Origin: Dyella_B nitratireducens
GTDB taxonomy: Bacteria; Pseudomonadota; Gammaproteobacteria; Xanthomonadales; Rhodanobacteraceae
Length of the DNA: 64,000 nucleotides
Direction of reading: 5' to 3'
Assembly (NCBI RefSeq): GCF_049532905.1
Contig: NZ_CP064032.1
Coordinates: forward strand, 2,046,001 to 2,110,000
The notes under the pieces were generated by a model. The model worked only from the letters and a program-made list of their open reading frames with translations, did no database searches and was not told the DNA's origin. How positions within the stretch are numbered: position 1 is the first letter of the stretch; each line of letters opens with the position of its first letter. Shown here in pieces: positions 33,566 to 42,237 of the stretch. The position numbers were made by a program, and so were the translations under genes.

Positions 33566-34534
33566 TCAATGAAAGACCAGCAACCACATGGTAACGAACG
33601 TGACGATGAAAATGCCCACAGCACTCCATGCCTGTGCACGGATCACGCCGTAGGGGTTGCGAAGTTCCAGCAGTGCGGCGGGCACCAGGTTGTAGTCGGC
33701 TGCCATGGGCGTCAGCAGCGTGCCGCAGTATCCACACAGCATTCCCATGGAGCCGAGGATGGCTGGATTGGCACCGTAGCGTTGTATCAGCAGCGGTAGC
33801 CCAATGCCGGCCATCATGACCGGGAAAGCGGCAAAGGCATTGCCCATGATCACCGTGAAAAGCACCATGCCGAGCGCGAACACCAGCAAGCACATGAAGG
33901 CATTGCCTTCGGGCAATATCGCGCCCGACAGTGCAGCGATGGCAGTTCCCACGCCGCTCTGCGTGAATACCTCGCCAAGCGCAGCGAGCAGCAACGGCAG
34001 CAGGGCGGCCCATCCGATGGCATCGAGTAAACGCCTGCCCTCTGCCAAGCCCACATGCAGCGATGCACGTGCCACATGGGCGGCGGCGAACAGCGCCACC
34101 ATGCACGCCAATGCGAGCCCGGTCAGTGTCATCTGGGGCTTGGCGAACAGTGCTGACCCACCGATAAAGAGATGCTCTCCGAACAATGCGATCAGCAGCG
34201 TTACCAGCGGAATCAGCAAGGCCGGTACAAACAATTGGTGACCAAGGCGCAGGGCAGACGCCAGCCGCGCCGAAGCACTCACTGTTTCCGGATGCGACTG
34301 GCGGCGGAGAAACGGTGCCAGCAATGCAAGCGCAATGACCATGCACCCGGCAAACTGGGCAGGCAACGCATGACCTATCTTCTGCTGCGCCAAGACGAAA
34401 TCGCCTCCGGCAAACAGCACACCCAGCAGCAACCAGAAGGCCGCGCGCGGGTATTGGCGATCACGCAAGTTGCGCCACGCGGTAAACAGCAGGAAGGCCC
34501 CAATCAGCCCATACACATAGTCGATGCGCAGCAT
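33566..34534 (-). CDS. DUF979 family membrane protein, putative pyroglutamate transporter part
   Basis: A 322-residue protein with about nine to ten hydrophobic segments, including MVALFAAAHVARASLHVGLA, FALGMVLFTVIMGNAFAAFP and MGMLCGYCGTLLTPMAADYN. This is the DUF979 family, which always pairs with DUF969. The upstream open frame to 34633 overlaps DUF969; MLRIDYVYG at 34534 starts 2 bases after the DUF969 stop. Its place between PxpA and Pcp suggests transport of 5-oxoproline or pyroglutamyl peptides; this is inference from context. Confidence 0.9.
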   Translation of the reverse strand: MLRIDYVYGLIGAFLLFTAWRNLRDRQYPRAAFWLLLGVLFAGGDFVLAQQKIGHALPAQFAGCMVIALALLAPFLRRQSHPETVSASARLASALRLGHQLFVPALLIPLVTLLIALFGEHLFIGGSALFAKPQMTLTGLALACMVALFAAAHVARASLHVGLAEGRRLLDAIGWAALLPLLLAALGEVFTQSGVGTAIAALSGAILPEGNAFMCLLVFALGMVLFTVIMGNAFAAFPVMMAGIGLPLLIQRYGANPAILGSMGMLCGYCGTLLTPMAADYNLVPAALLELRNPYGVIRAQAWSAVGIFIVTFVTMWLLVFH

Positions 34535-34536
34535 GC

Positions 34537-35214
34537 TCAGGCCGCCCTGGCCCGGCGTACGAGGCGGCGCTGGAACAACCAGATACGCAACGACTGTATC
34601 CCGAAGGCGGCGATCGCCGTGGGCAATGCCCACAACGCGATGGACAACGGCGTGAGCTCGATGCCGTGTTGCGCGTAGAAACCCTGGATAAGCAGCACGG
34701 CGCCCAGCGCAATAAACACGTCTTCGCCAAAGAAGCGGCCGATATTGTCAGTCGCCGCAGCGACGGCGCGCACCTCATCGCGATCGGTGTCGCTCAGGTG
34801 CGGGTGAATCTTCTCCGCGGCAGCCTCGGCCATGGGCGCCAGCAGCGGACGCACCGTTTGCGCCGCACCGGCAACACCGGTGAGGCCCAGCATCGCCAGC
34901 CCTTCGCGCACCAGCAGGTAACCGATCAACAGGCGCGCGAGCGTGAGCCCGCGCAACCGTCCCATCCATTGCTGGGCATGCTCACGCAATCCGGCATGTT
35001 CCAGCAGGCCGATGGCAGGCAGGGTGAGCACGAACAGCAACAGCACGCGCGAGGAAACGAAACTCCTGCCCAATAGCGCCAACAGATCGAGCGGATGCAA
35101 TCCGGCCAGCAAACCACTGACGAGCGCTGCGCAAACCACCACAGGGATCGCGTTGAATCGCAGCGCAAAGCCGATGACGATGACCACGACGCCCAACAGC
35201 GGCCAGTAATTCAT
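34537..35214 (-). CDS. DUF969 family membrane protein, putative pyroglutamate transporter part
   Basis: A 225-residue membrane protein with around six hydrophobic segments. MNYWPLLGVVVIVIGFALRF, LLALLGRSFVSSRVLLLFVL and ATDNIGRFFGEDVFIALGAV are typical of DUF969. Its ATG overlaps the PxpA stop by 4 bases (ATGA), and DUF979 starts 2 bases after its stop, so all three are translationally coupled. DUF969 and DUF979 probably form one permease. Confidence 0.9.
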   Translation of the reverse strand: MNYWPLLGVVVIVIGFALRFNAIPVVVCAALVSGLLAGLHPLDLLALLGRSFVSSRVLLLFVLTLPAIGLLEHAGLREHAQQWMGRLRGLTLARLLIGYLLVREGLAMLGLTGVAGAAQTVRPLLAPMAEAAAEKIHPHLSDTDRDEVRAVAAATDNIGRFFGEDVFIALGAVLLIQGFYAQHGIELTPLSIALWALPTAIAAFGIQSLRIWLFQRRLVRRARAA

Positions 35215-36002
35215 GCATGCCTCTCCATGCCATGCGGGGGTGCAATGCCGATGTCGGCGGCTTCCAGTGCGGCACGCAGCTGGCGCGCGAAATCCACGGC
35301 ATGCGCGCCGTCGCCATGCACGCACAAGGTGTCGGCCTGCAGCGCGACGATGCTGCCGTCGATGGCGCGCACATGTCCTTCGCGTGCCATCGCCATCGCC
35401 TGGGCGATAGCTTCATCGCTTTCCTGGATCAGCGCGTCCGGTTCGCGCCGCGATTGCAACGTGCCATCGGAACAATAGCGGCGATCGGCAAACGCCTCGG
35501 CAGCAACCGGTAGGCCCACTGCCCTGCCCGCATCGATCAGTGCCGAATTGGCGAGGCCGAACAAGCACAGTGATCGATCAAAATCATGCACGGCACGTGC
35601 GATGGCCGCCGCCAGTTTCGCGTCGCGCGCTGCCATGTTGTACAGCGCGCCATGCGGCTTCACATGGTGCAACCGCGTGCCGGCCGCTTGCACAAATCCG
35701 TGCAATGCGCCGATCTGGTACAGCGTGAGCGCATAGGCTTCGTTCGGCGTCACCGCCATCTCGCGGCGGCCGAAACCCTGTAGATCCGGCAGCGACACGT
35801 GGGCGCCCATCGCCACGTCATGCTGCACGGCCATGGCCACGGTGCCACGCATGATGTCCGGATCGCCACCGTGAAAGCCACAGGCGATATTGGCCGAGCT
35901 GACGATGGCAAGCAGTGCGGCGTCGTTGCCCATGCGCCACGCGCCGAAGGATTCACCCAGGTCGCTGTTGATATCGATGGTCTTGGCGAAGGGGTTTTTC
36001 AT
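35211..36002 (-). CDS. pxpA: 5-oxoprolinase subunit PxpA (LamB/YcsF family)
   Basis: A 263-residue LamB/YcsF protein. TIDINSDLGESFGAWRMGND, IVSSANIACGFHGGDP, GAHVSLPDLQGFGRREM, VKPHGALYN and CVHGDGAHAV are the family signatures. With PxpB and PxpC it forms the ATP-dependent 5-oxoprolinase that opens 5-oxoproline to glutamate. The start at 36002 overlaps the pxpC stop by 4 bases; the frame is open to 36077 within pxpC. Confidence 0.95.
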   Translation of the reverse strand: MKNPFAKTIDINSDLGESFGAWRMGNDAALLAIVSSANIACGFHGGDPDIMRGTVAMAVQHDVAMGAHVSLPDLQGFGRREMAVTPNEAYALTLYQIGALHGFVQAAGTRLHHVKPHGALYNMAARDAKLAAAIARAVHDFDRSLCLFGLANSALIDAGRAVGLPVAAEAFADRRYCSDGTLQSRREPDALIQESDEAIAQAMAMAREGHVRAIDGSIVALQADTLCVHGDGAHAVDFARQLRAALEAADIGIAPPHGMERHA

Positions 36003-36970
36003 GTGGATTCCAGCCGTTGTTCGATGCGTTGAAGCAGACGTCGCAGCGATACGTCGCGATCGCGAAGGCGCTGCCATGCCTCATCCATGGAAGTCTCGCG
36101 GAAATATACGCCATTGCCCGGCCGACGCTGACCGATACGTGGAAGATCCACCGCGGCGAGCTGGCCGATGCGTGGATAGCCACCCGTAACCGGCGCTTCG
36201 GCCAGCAGCAGAATCGGCTGCCCCGAGGGCGGCAGCTGTAGCGTGCCAGGCAGCGTGGCTTCGGATATCAGTTCCAACGGCTCGCGCAGTCGCAGCGGCG
36301 TGCCGTCCAGCCGGTTGCCGGTACGGTTGCTGTCCTTGCTGATCAGGAAGCGTTGCGCAAACAGTGCGCGCTGCGACGCGTCGTCGAGTGCCGCGTAGTG
36401 ATGTCCGCGCACCAACGCCAACGGTGCCTGTGCATAGTCGAGCCATGGCTGTGGATCGAGACCCCAGCGCAGCGCCCGTATCTGTTTGCCGGAACGAAAC
36501 CAGCGCGCACCCGCGTGCGCGCCGATGGACAAGATGTCGCCGGCCTGGATGGCTCGACCCATGCGTGCGTGCAGATCGGTACTGCGGCTACCGAGCACAG
36601 GCTCGCCGTCGAAGCCACCCTTTACCGCGAGATAGCTGCGGCAGCCATGGCGCATGACGCCAAGACGAAGCACGGTGCCTGCGGGCAGAAAGCAGCTCGT
36701 CCACAACGGCAAGCGCTGGCCATCCGCGCGCGCTTCGAGGATTCCGCCCGTGATGGCAATCACTGCACTCTGCCGGAAACGCAGGGTGGGACCGGCCAGC
36801 GTGATCTCCAGCGCGGCCTCTTCATCCCTGTTGCCCACCAGCGCATTGGCGAGGCGCCACGATGGCTCATCCATCGCACCCGCGCGACCCACGCCAAGTG
36901 CGGCATGACCGCGGCGTCCCGCATCTTGCAGGCTGCTGAGCAGGCCGGGTTTGATGACTTCAATACTCAT
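35999..36970 (-). CDS. pxpC: 5-oxoprolinase subunit PxpC (biotin-dependent carboxyltransferase family)
   Basis: A 323-residue KipA/AHS2-family protein. VIKPGLLSSLQDAGRRGHAA, GVGRAGAMDEPSWRLANALV and GNRDEEAALEITLAGPTLRF form the N-terminal signature; the later EATLPGTLQLPPSGQPILLL and VTGGYPRIGQLAAVDLPRIG are also typical. It is part of the 5-oxoprolinase complex. Its ATG overlaps the pxpB stop by 4 bases and its stop overlaps pxpA by 4 bases. Confidence 0.95.
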   Translation of the reverse strand: MSIEVIKPGLLSSLQDAGRRGHAALGVGRAGAMDEPSWRLANALVGNRDEEAALEITLAGPTLRFRQSAVIAITGGILEARADGQRLPLWTSCFLPAGTVLRLGVMRHGCRSYLAVKGGFDGEPVLGSRSTDLHARMGRAIQAGDILSIGAHAGARWFRSGKQIRALRWGLDPQPWLDYAQAPLALVRGHHYAALDDASQRALFAQRFLISKDSNRTGNRLDGTPLRLREPLELISEATLPGTLQLPPSGQPILLLAEAPVTGGYPRIGQLAAVDLPRIGQRRPGNGVYFRETSMDEAWQRLRDRDVSLRRLLQRIEQRLEST

Positions 36971-37677
36971 GTCGCTGCGGCGAAGCGTCGATACTCGTGC
37001 CCGTCAATCGCCCGAAAGCGAACACGGTCACCCGGGAGCAACAAGGACGGCGCACCAGCCGTCGCATCGAACAGCCGCAACGGCGTACGGCCGATCAATT
37101 GCCACCCGCCAGGCAATGCCTGTGGATAGATGCCTGTCTGTTGTCCGCCGATAGCCACACTGCCGGCTGGCACGCTGGTACGTGGACTACTTCGCCGCGG
37201 CATGGCCAACGCGGGATCGAGGCCAAGCAGATAAGGAAACCCCGGCGCGAAGCCGAGCATGGCAACGCGATAAGTCGGGGCGGTATGGCGTGCAATGATT
37301 TCTTCCGGCGACAGTTGCGTGTGCGCCGCGACATCGTGCAGATCTTCGCCTGCTTCCCCGCCGTAGCAAACAGGAATGATCAGCTCACGCGGTGCCGTTT
37401 CCGATGCACCTGCCTGTTGCAGAGCAGCGTCGATGGCGCCGCGCAAGCGCTGCCCGGAAAAATCGCCGTCATTATCCAGCCAGCGCATCGGATCAAAGCG
37501 CAGCAGCAAACTTGCATAGGCAGGTACGCATTCCACATCGGCAAGTCCCGATCGAAGCCTGGCCGCCGCTGCATGCACGCGCGCATTCACGTCGATATCG
37601 ATGGTGCCACCAAGACGCAAAAGCCATGCGTCTTCCGCGAGCGGTTCGATTTGCATGGGCGGCCAGGCCTGCGTCAT
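36967..37677 (-). CDS. pxpB: 5-oxoprolinase subunit PxpB (KipI family)
   Basis: A 236-residue KipI/AHS1-family protein. IPVCYGGEAGEDLHDVAAHT, APTYRVAMLGFAPGFPYLLG, RTSVPAGSVAIGGQQTGIYP and LPGGWQLIGRTPLRLFD are diagnostic. It is the first gene of the six-gene pyroglutamate operon. Start choice: ATG at 37677, with AGGA nine bases upstream; ATG at 37656 and the upstream frame to 37722 are alternatives. The operon promoter should lie in the stretch 37678-37800. Confidence 0.93.
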   Translation of the reverse strand: MTQAWPPMQIEPLAEDAWLLRLGGTIDIDVNARVHAAAARLRSGLADVECVPAYASLLLRFDPMRWLDNDGDFSGQRLRGAIDAALQQAGASETAPRELIIPVCYGGEAGEDLHDVAAHTQLSPEEIIARHTAPTYRVAMLGFAPGFPYLLGLDPALAMPRRSSPRTSVPAGSVAIGGQQTGIYPQALPGGWQLIGRTPLRLFDATAGAPSLLLPGDRVRFRAIDGHEYRRFAAAT

Positions 37678-37800
37678 GCATCCCATCCTAATGCGATCGA
37701 GTCTTCGAGAGTGACAGCTCACTTCTGTTCATCATACGAAGTTCCTTGACGTGTTTCTCAATACAAAAAAACGTCGTTCGCTGCGGAAAAATTCAATCCT

Positions 37801-37980
37801 ACCTCACCGTCATTCCGGCGAAGGCCGGAATCCATGCTCCGTATTGACGATGGATTCCGGTCTTCGCCGGAATGACGGTGAGGTACTACGAAACTTCCCC
37901 GGACAGCAGTGGACCTTCGCCGGAATGATGATTCGCGCTGAAACTGTATTGACGCGAAATTCGGTTCTTGCCGGAATGAT
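37801..37980. repeat. Composite dispersed palindromic repeat
   Basis: The 375-base gap 37678-38052 has no supported gene. It holds the arms GTCATTCCGGCGAAGGCCGG (37809) and ATGGATTCCGGTCTTCGCCG (37850), the linker GGTGAGGTACTACGAAACTT then CCCCGGACAGCAGTGG, a third half-arm CTTCGCCGGAATGATGATTC with the CGCTGAAAC tail, and a degenerate fourth near 37960. The linker matches that at 10691-10750 inverted. Confidence 0.9.
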
Positions 37981-38052
37981 AAAAAAACGTGGAGATACCT
38001 CAGCCTCAGCCGCTGCGCTAGTGAAGGCGACGTTTCTGGCACTTGCAGCTGT

Positions 38053-38397
38053 TTATTTCTTGCAGAGCACGTCATGAAGCGCCGCCATCAACGCGTGAAC
38101 GCGCTCATCGCTGATGTCATAGAAAATCGACTGCCCTTCACGACGCCCCTTGATGAGACCCTCGCGGCGCAGCAAGGCCAGGTGCTGTGACACCACGCTT
38201 TGCGCAACGTCCAGATTCTCGGCCAGTTCGTTGACCGAACGCTCGCCGTCCACCATTTGGCACAGAAGCAGCAAGCGGTTCTGGTTGCCGATGGCCTTGA
38301 GCATGGCGACGACGTCATCGGCGCGGCGTTGCATGGCCCGGATATCCAGCCCGCCTGCCTGCTGCTGACGAGACGTGTTGGTGGTGGTTTTCTTCAT
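38053..38397 (-). CDS. bigR: ArsR-family persulfide-responsive repressor BigR
   Basis: A 114-residue winged helix repressor. It has the two regulatory cysteines of BigR-type sensors in the same frame context: NRLLLLCQMVDGERSVNELA (Cys near residue 46) and ALHDVLCKK at the C-terminus. In Xylella BigR the equivalents sit in LVCTLVEGEFSV and IFCAQ. Persulfide links the pair and releases DNA. It is the last gene of the operon and overlaps the upstream blh stop by 4 bases. The likely operator is the palindrome at 40113-40132. Confidence 0.92.
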   Translation of the reverse strand: MKKTTTNTSRQQQAGGLDIRAMQRRADDVVAMLKAIGNQNRLLLLCQMVDGERSVNELAENLDVAQSVVSQHLALLRREGLIKGRREGQSIFYDISDERVHALMAALHDVLCKK

Positions 38398-39260
38398 AGC
38401 GCATCCAGCGGCAGCTTGAGGTAGCGAAGACCATTGTCCTCGGGAGGCGGCAAGTGTCCCGCGCACATGTTGACTTGCACCGATGGAAGCAACAGGCGCG
38501 GCATGGCCAGCGTGGCATCCCGCGCTGTGCGCATGCGCACAAACTCCTCTTCGGTCACACCTTCATGCAGATGGATATTGTTTTGTTTCTGCTCGCCTAT
38601 CGTCGTTGCGTATCCATAGGTGTCGCGCCCGAGCGGCTTATAGTCATGGCACAAAAAAACCCGGGTATCGTCCGGCAATTCGAACAGCTTGCGGGAAGAT
38701 CGATACAACGTAGCGGCATCGCCGCCTGGAAAATCGCAGCGTGCGGAGCCATAGTCGGGCATGAACAGCGTATCGCCCACGAAAGCAGCGTCGCCGATCA
38801 CATGCGTCATGCAGGCCGGTGTGTGGCCGGGCGTGTGAAACGCGATGGCCTCGATATTGCCGAGGCGGTAGCGTTCTCCATCCTTGAACAGATGGCCGAA
38901 TTGGCTGCCGTCGCGCCGGAATGCCGTGCCGGCGTTGAATAAGCCACCGAACACCAGCTGCACATCCACGATGTGCTCACCAATACCGATGGTTCCGCCC
39001 AAACGCGTTTGCAGATACGGTGCTGCCGACAGGTGATCGGCGTGCACATGGGTTTCTATCAGCCAGGCCACCGATAAACGCATGTCTTGCACGAAGGCGG
39101 CCATGGCATCCGCCGAAGCACGGCCCGTGCGTCCGGAGGCCGGATCGAAATCGAGCACGCTATCGATGATCGCCGCCTCACGCGTTGCCGGATCCCAAGC
39201 CACGTAACTGAAGGTGTTGCTAGCCGCATCGAAAAAAGCCTTGATCTCTGGCGCAGTCAT
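38394..39260 (-). CDS. blh: Persulfide dioxygenase-like MBL-fold hydrolase (Blh)
   Basis: A 288-residue metallo-beta-lactamase-fold protein. Metal ligands are visible in THVHADHLSA (HXHXDH), FHTPGHTPAC (His), VGDTLFMPDYGSARCDFPGG (Asp) and FLCHDYKP (His). This matches Blh/ETHE1-type enzymes that oxidise glutathione persulfide to sulfite. The start at 39260 has AAGGAA at about nine bases; the open frame to 39467 overlaps the membrane gene. Next to YeeE-type genes and bigR, it belongs to hydrogen sulfide detoxification. Confidence 0.93.
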   Translation of the reverse strand: MTAPEIKAFFDAASNTFSYVAWDPATREAAIIDSVLDFDPASGRTGRASADAMAAFVQDMRLSVAWLIETHVHADHLSAAPYLQTRLGGTIGIGEHIVDVQLVFGGLFNAGTAFRRDGSQFGHLFKDGERYRLGNIEAIAFHTPGHTPACMTHVIGDAAFVGDTLFMPDYGSARCDFPGGDAATLYRSSRKLFELPDDTRVFLCHDYKPLGRDTYGYATTIGEQKQNNIHLHEGVTEEEFVRMRTARDATLAMPRLLLPSVQVNMCAGHLPPPEDNGLRYLKLPLDAL

Positions 39261-39273
39261 AAATGGGTTCCTT

Positions 39274-39675
39274 TCAAATGCGATCAGCAAACCGCCAGCC
39301 CACGAGCATCGCGACAACCAGCGCCCACACCGGCAACAGGCCGCTTGCCAGCGACACCAGGGCCGGGCCCGGGCAATAGCCGGCAAGCCCCCAGCCGATG
39401 CCAAACAGCGCTGCGCCGGCCACAAGACGCACATCGATACGGCGGCTTTCCGGCAGGCGAAAACCATCGGCCAACCATGGCGCGGATCGCCGCCATACCC
39501 AGCGGTAGCCGATCATCGTGACCGGGACCGCCGCCATCATCACGAACAGCAAGCGGGGGTCCCATGCCCCGGCCACGTCCAGAAAACCCAACACCACGGC
39601 GGGTTGCGCCATCCCACTGAGCACAAGGCCCACGCCAAATATCAGGCCTGCCAATCCGGCTATCAGGCATTTCAT
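39274..39675 (-). CDS. YeeE/YedE-family (DUF6691) sulfur-transport membrane protein
   Basis: A 133-residue membrane protein with about four spans. MKCLIAGLAGLIFGVGLVLS, GAWDPRLLFVMMAAVPVTMI and the conserved GIGWGLAGYCPGPALV are characteristic of the YedE DUF6691 half. Its ATG overlaps the preceding YeeE gene by 4 bases. The pair is thought to move thiosulfate or reduced sulfur species across the inner membrane. Confidence 0.9.
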   Translation of the reverse strand: MKCLIAGLAGLIFGVGLVLSGMAQPAVVLGFLDVAGAWDPRLLFVMMAAVPVTMIGYRWVWRRSAPWLADGFRLPESRRIDVRLVAGAALFGIGWGLAGYCPGPALVSLASGLLPVWALVVAMLVGWRFADRI

Positions 39676-40100
39676 GCGGGCAAGCCTCCCAACACGTGCC
39701 GCACCACGTAAACCGTGGCGATGGCAACCGACATGAACACGACGGTTGCCAGCATGGAGCGTGACGACAGACGGGCCATCCCGCATACGCCGTGGCCGCT
39801 GGTACAACCGCTGCCCAGTTTTGTGCCCACCCCGACCAGCAAGCCGGCCGCCACCATCCAGGGCCAGCCCACCTGGGGTACTCCCACATGGATATCTGGC
39901 CACCAGCGCAAAAACACGGGCGCCGTGGCAAGCCCGAAGACGAAGCACACACGCCAAGCGCGATCGCCTGCCAACGTACGCGACAGCAGGCCTGCCGCAA
40001 TGCCGCTGATGCCCGCAATGCGCCCTAGCGTGCCCATCAACAGCACGGCAGACAGTCCGATCAGACCACCGCCAAGGGCGGCAAAGAGCCAGGGATGCAT
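39672..40100 (-). CDS. YeeE/YedE-family sulfur-transport membrane protein
   Basis: A 142-residue membrane protein with about four spans and the conserved GTKLGSGCTSGHGVCGMARL motif, whose cysteines line the pore in YeeE-type proteins. It is the first gene of the four-gene operon with its DUF6691 partner, Blh and BigR. The start at 40100 is 12 bases from the operator palindrome. Confidence 0.9.
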   Translation of the reverse strand: MHPWLFAALGGGLIGLSAVLLMGTLGRIAGISGIAAGLLSRTLAGDRAWRVCFVFGLATAPVFLRWWPDIHVGVPQVGWPWMVAAGLLVGVGTKLGSGCTSGHGVCGMARLSSRSMLATVVFMSVAIATVYVVRHVLGGLPA

Positions 40101-40112
40101 AGAAACATTCGA

Positions 40113-40132
40113 ATATTAGATTTATCTAATAT
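40113..40132. promoter_or_regulatory. Putative BigR operator
   Basis: Perfect 8-base arms ATATTAGA and TCTAATAT around TTTA. The AT-rich dyad is strikingly different from the surrounding GC-rich DNA and lies just upstream of the first gene of the sulfide operon. It has the character expected of a BigR box. Confidence 0.75.
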
Positions 40133-40228
40133 AATGCGCCATCGAACACTCGGCAAGCTTGAAACAAGCCCCGGCTATTCGATCGAGATTCGCCGTACAC
40201 GCGGCGCGTGGTGGTGCCACGCCGCGCA

Positions 40229-40792
40229 TCAACCCCTGGCCAAGGCTGAACGCACTTCTTCCATGAATCGCCGGATTTCTTCCGGCGTGGAAAGATTCGA
40301 GCCAATCTGCTCCAGCACCTGATCCATGTTGCCGGAACTGGAAAACGCTTCATCGCAGATCAGCGTACCGATGGGACCCAGGTAGGTCAGCGTCACCTTT
40401 TCGACTATTTCGCGGCTTGCTTCGGCATCCGTTTTAGGTGGCGCACTGGGCGCGGCGGCTGGTGCCACGCGCTGTTGCACGGCCTTGTCGCTTTCGAAAC
40501 CGCCAAGCAGCCATTGCAAGGCAGCCTCACCCAACGGTGTCCTGCCCGCGGACGCATCGAACTTGCCCGGCTGAAACCGGGCGCGGGCGGCCGATACGCC
40601 GGCCAGCTGCTTGACGGCCTCGTCGCTGCGGTAACGGCTGAACGTCACCTCGTCCACCTGGCCGTTACGCAGCAAAATCATGGACGAGTGATTGCTTTCG
40701 GTAGCAATAAAGAAGTGACCGGACACCTTCTTTTGCACGAGCCTTTGCAACTCGCGCAATACCTCGATCAGTGGCCGAAATTCGGTAACCAT
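40229..40792 (-). CDS. DUF4388-like and DUF8082-like signalling protein
   Basis: A 187-residue cytoplasmic protein. The N-terminal part (LRELQRLVQKKVSGHFFIAT ... SSMILLRNGQVDEVTFSRYR) resembles DUF4388-type regulatory domains; the C-terminal 50 residues (YLGPIGTLICDEAF ... LEQIGSNLSTPEEIRRFMEE) resemble the small DUF8082 helix bundle found on signalling proteins. Both assignments are from memory. It follows the Cache-HAMP sensor by 32 bases on the same strand and is probably its cytoplasmic partner. Confidence 0.75.
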   Translation of the reverse strand: MVTEFRPLIEVLRELQRLVQKKVSGHFFIATESNHSSMILLRNGQVDEVTFSRYRSDEAVKQLAGVSAARARFQPGKFDASAGRTPLGEAALQWLLGGFESDKAVQQRVAPAAAPSAPPKTDAEASREIVEKVTLTYLGPIGTLICDEAFSSSGNMDQVLEQIGSNLSTPEEIRRFMEEVRSALARG

Positions 40793-40824
40793 CTTCGTTT
40801 CCCGTAAAGTTCAGGAAATATAGC

Positions 40825-41952
40825 TCAGCGCTTGCTAAGCCGATCCATAGCCAATCGAACACTGTTGGCCAAACGCGCAATGGCCTTGGCTAACGTGCCG
40901 ATCTCATCCTTGAGTTTGACCTCTTCGATGACGTTATTCATCTTGCCCATGCTCAACGCGTCGGCCACCTCGGTCAGGCGCTTGATCGGCCGCAGCACGC
41001 GGCTCTCAATCAGCACGTACTGCAAGCCCAGCAACAGCAGACAGATCACCACGCCGATCAGGCTGATCCAGATCGTTTGGCGGATGATGGCGCTGTCGAT
41101 GTCACTGTTCGGGTAAGCCGCTACCAGGGTGAAACCCCAGTTGGGAACGTCGCGCTTTTGCACCGTCCAGTCGGATGGCTGTTCCTGGATGATTTTGTTG
41201 ATGAACGCCGGGTCGGCGGCGGCGCCCTCATTGGAGTGGAAGCGCAGCTTGCCCTTGCTGTCGAGCATGGCGATAAAGCCGGAATCCAGCACGCGGCTGT
41301 TGCTGACGACTTTGCTGAGGGCATCCAGGTCCGTCTTGTAGCCCACGTACCAGATGCCGATCGGCTTGTCGTGATTGCCATCATAGATGGGCTCATAACC
41401 CGTCACGTACGGCGAGCCAAGAATATCCACGACACCGTAAAAGCTGAGGCCCTTGCGGATCTCCCCGATCACCTGACCATTCGGGTCAAGCATGGTGCCC
41501 ACGGCACGGTCACCGTTGTCCTTCTTCACATTGGTGGTTACACGAACAAAGTCATTGCCGGCTGCGGTAAACAGCGTGGCCGTACCACCCATGATGGCCG
41601 TTACGCTGTCGACGATCTGGAACTGATTGCCCTGCGGCTTGCCGCCAAATAGCAAATCATTGACCTGACGGCCATCCACGGTAATGGGCTGACCCACGCC
41701 GGGAGTACCCTGATCGTCGGTTTCCTGGCGCAGCAAGTGCATGGAGCTGCGTACGCGATCCAACATGATGGAATGCGTGACGCTGAAAATGCTGAGCAAC
41801 CCGCGACTCTGATTCTCAATCGCGTTTTGCGCTTCAACGCGGACGCGATTGGCCTCAACCCAGGCCAATGCAATAACCGTCGCAACGACCGACGCCAGAA
41901 CTAAAGCCAGCACGGGCAATAACAGGCGCGCCCGCAATGAGTCTTTGAACAT
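40825..41952 (-). CDS. Cache-HAMP membrane sensor without output domain
   Basis: A 375-residue protein: one N-terminal span (residues 8-30), a periplasmic Cache-type sensor (about 31-290, with VTAIMGGTATLFTAAGNDFV and YEPIYDGNHDKPIGIWYVGY, as in Cache 3/Cache 2 chemoreceptors), a second span (IWISLIGVVICLLLLGLQYV) and a HAMP domain (SRVLRPIKRLTEVADALSMG ... LAKAIARLANSVRLAMDRLS). The chain ends there; no MA, kinase or cyclase domain follows. It is probably paired with the downstream 187-residue protein. Confidence 0.9.
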   Translation of the reverse strand: MFKDSLRARLLLPVLALVLASVVATVIALAWVEANRVRVEAQNAIENQSRGLLSIFSVTHSIMLDRVRSSMHLLRQETDDQGTPGVGQPITVDGRQVNDLLFGGKPQGNQFQIVDSVTAIMGGTATLFTAAGNDFVRVTTNVKKDNGDRAVGTMLDPNGQVIGEIRKGLSFYGVVDILGSPYVTGYEPIYDGNHDKPIGIWYVGYKTDLDALSKVVSNSRVLDSGFIAMLDSKGKLRFHSNEGAAADPAFINKIIQEQPSDWTVQKRDVPNWGFTLVAAYPNSDIDSAIIRQTIWISLIGVVICLLLLGLQYVLIESRVLRPIKRLTEVADALSMGKMNNVIEEVKLKDEIGTLAKAIARLANSVRLAMDRLSKR

Positions 41953-42237
41953 CCAAATTCCCCTTGATGTGTCGGGCTTTACCAGCCGACTAAATACCGC
42001 AGGTACTTTACCGCCCTGGGCATTGAGATGATGTGCTTCCGTGTGAGTTTTCTATTCGAGGCAAGGAAGGTTTTGCGTCATGCCTCATCGAAGAGGACCT
42101 TCCATGCGTCACACGAATGAAATAATTCTCGAGGCTTTTGCCCCTCTCTAAGACTGCTTGAACGAAAAGGATATAGGAATGTCCGCAAGGGACAAAGAGC
42201 GGGTTATTTCAGGCCAGCCGAATCCTGCGAAATGATG

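Noticed and set aside
37801..37980. Possible CRISPR array in the repeat-rich gap
   Set aside because: Units are inverted and unevenly spaced, spacers are not uniform, and no cas genes are present.
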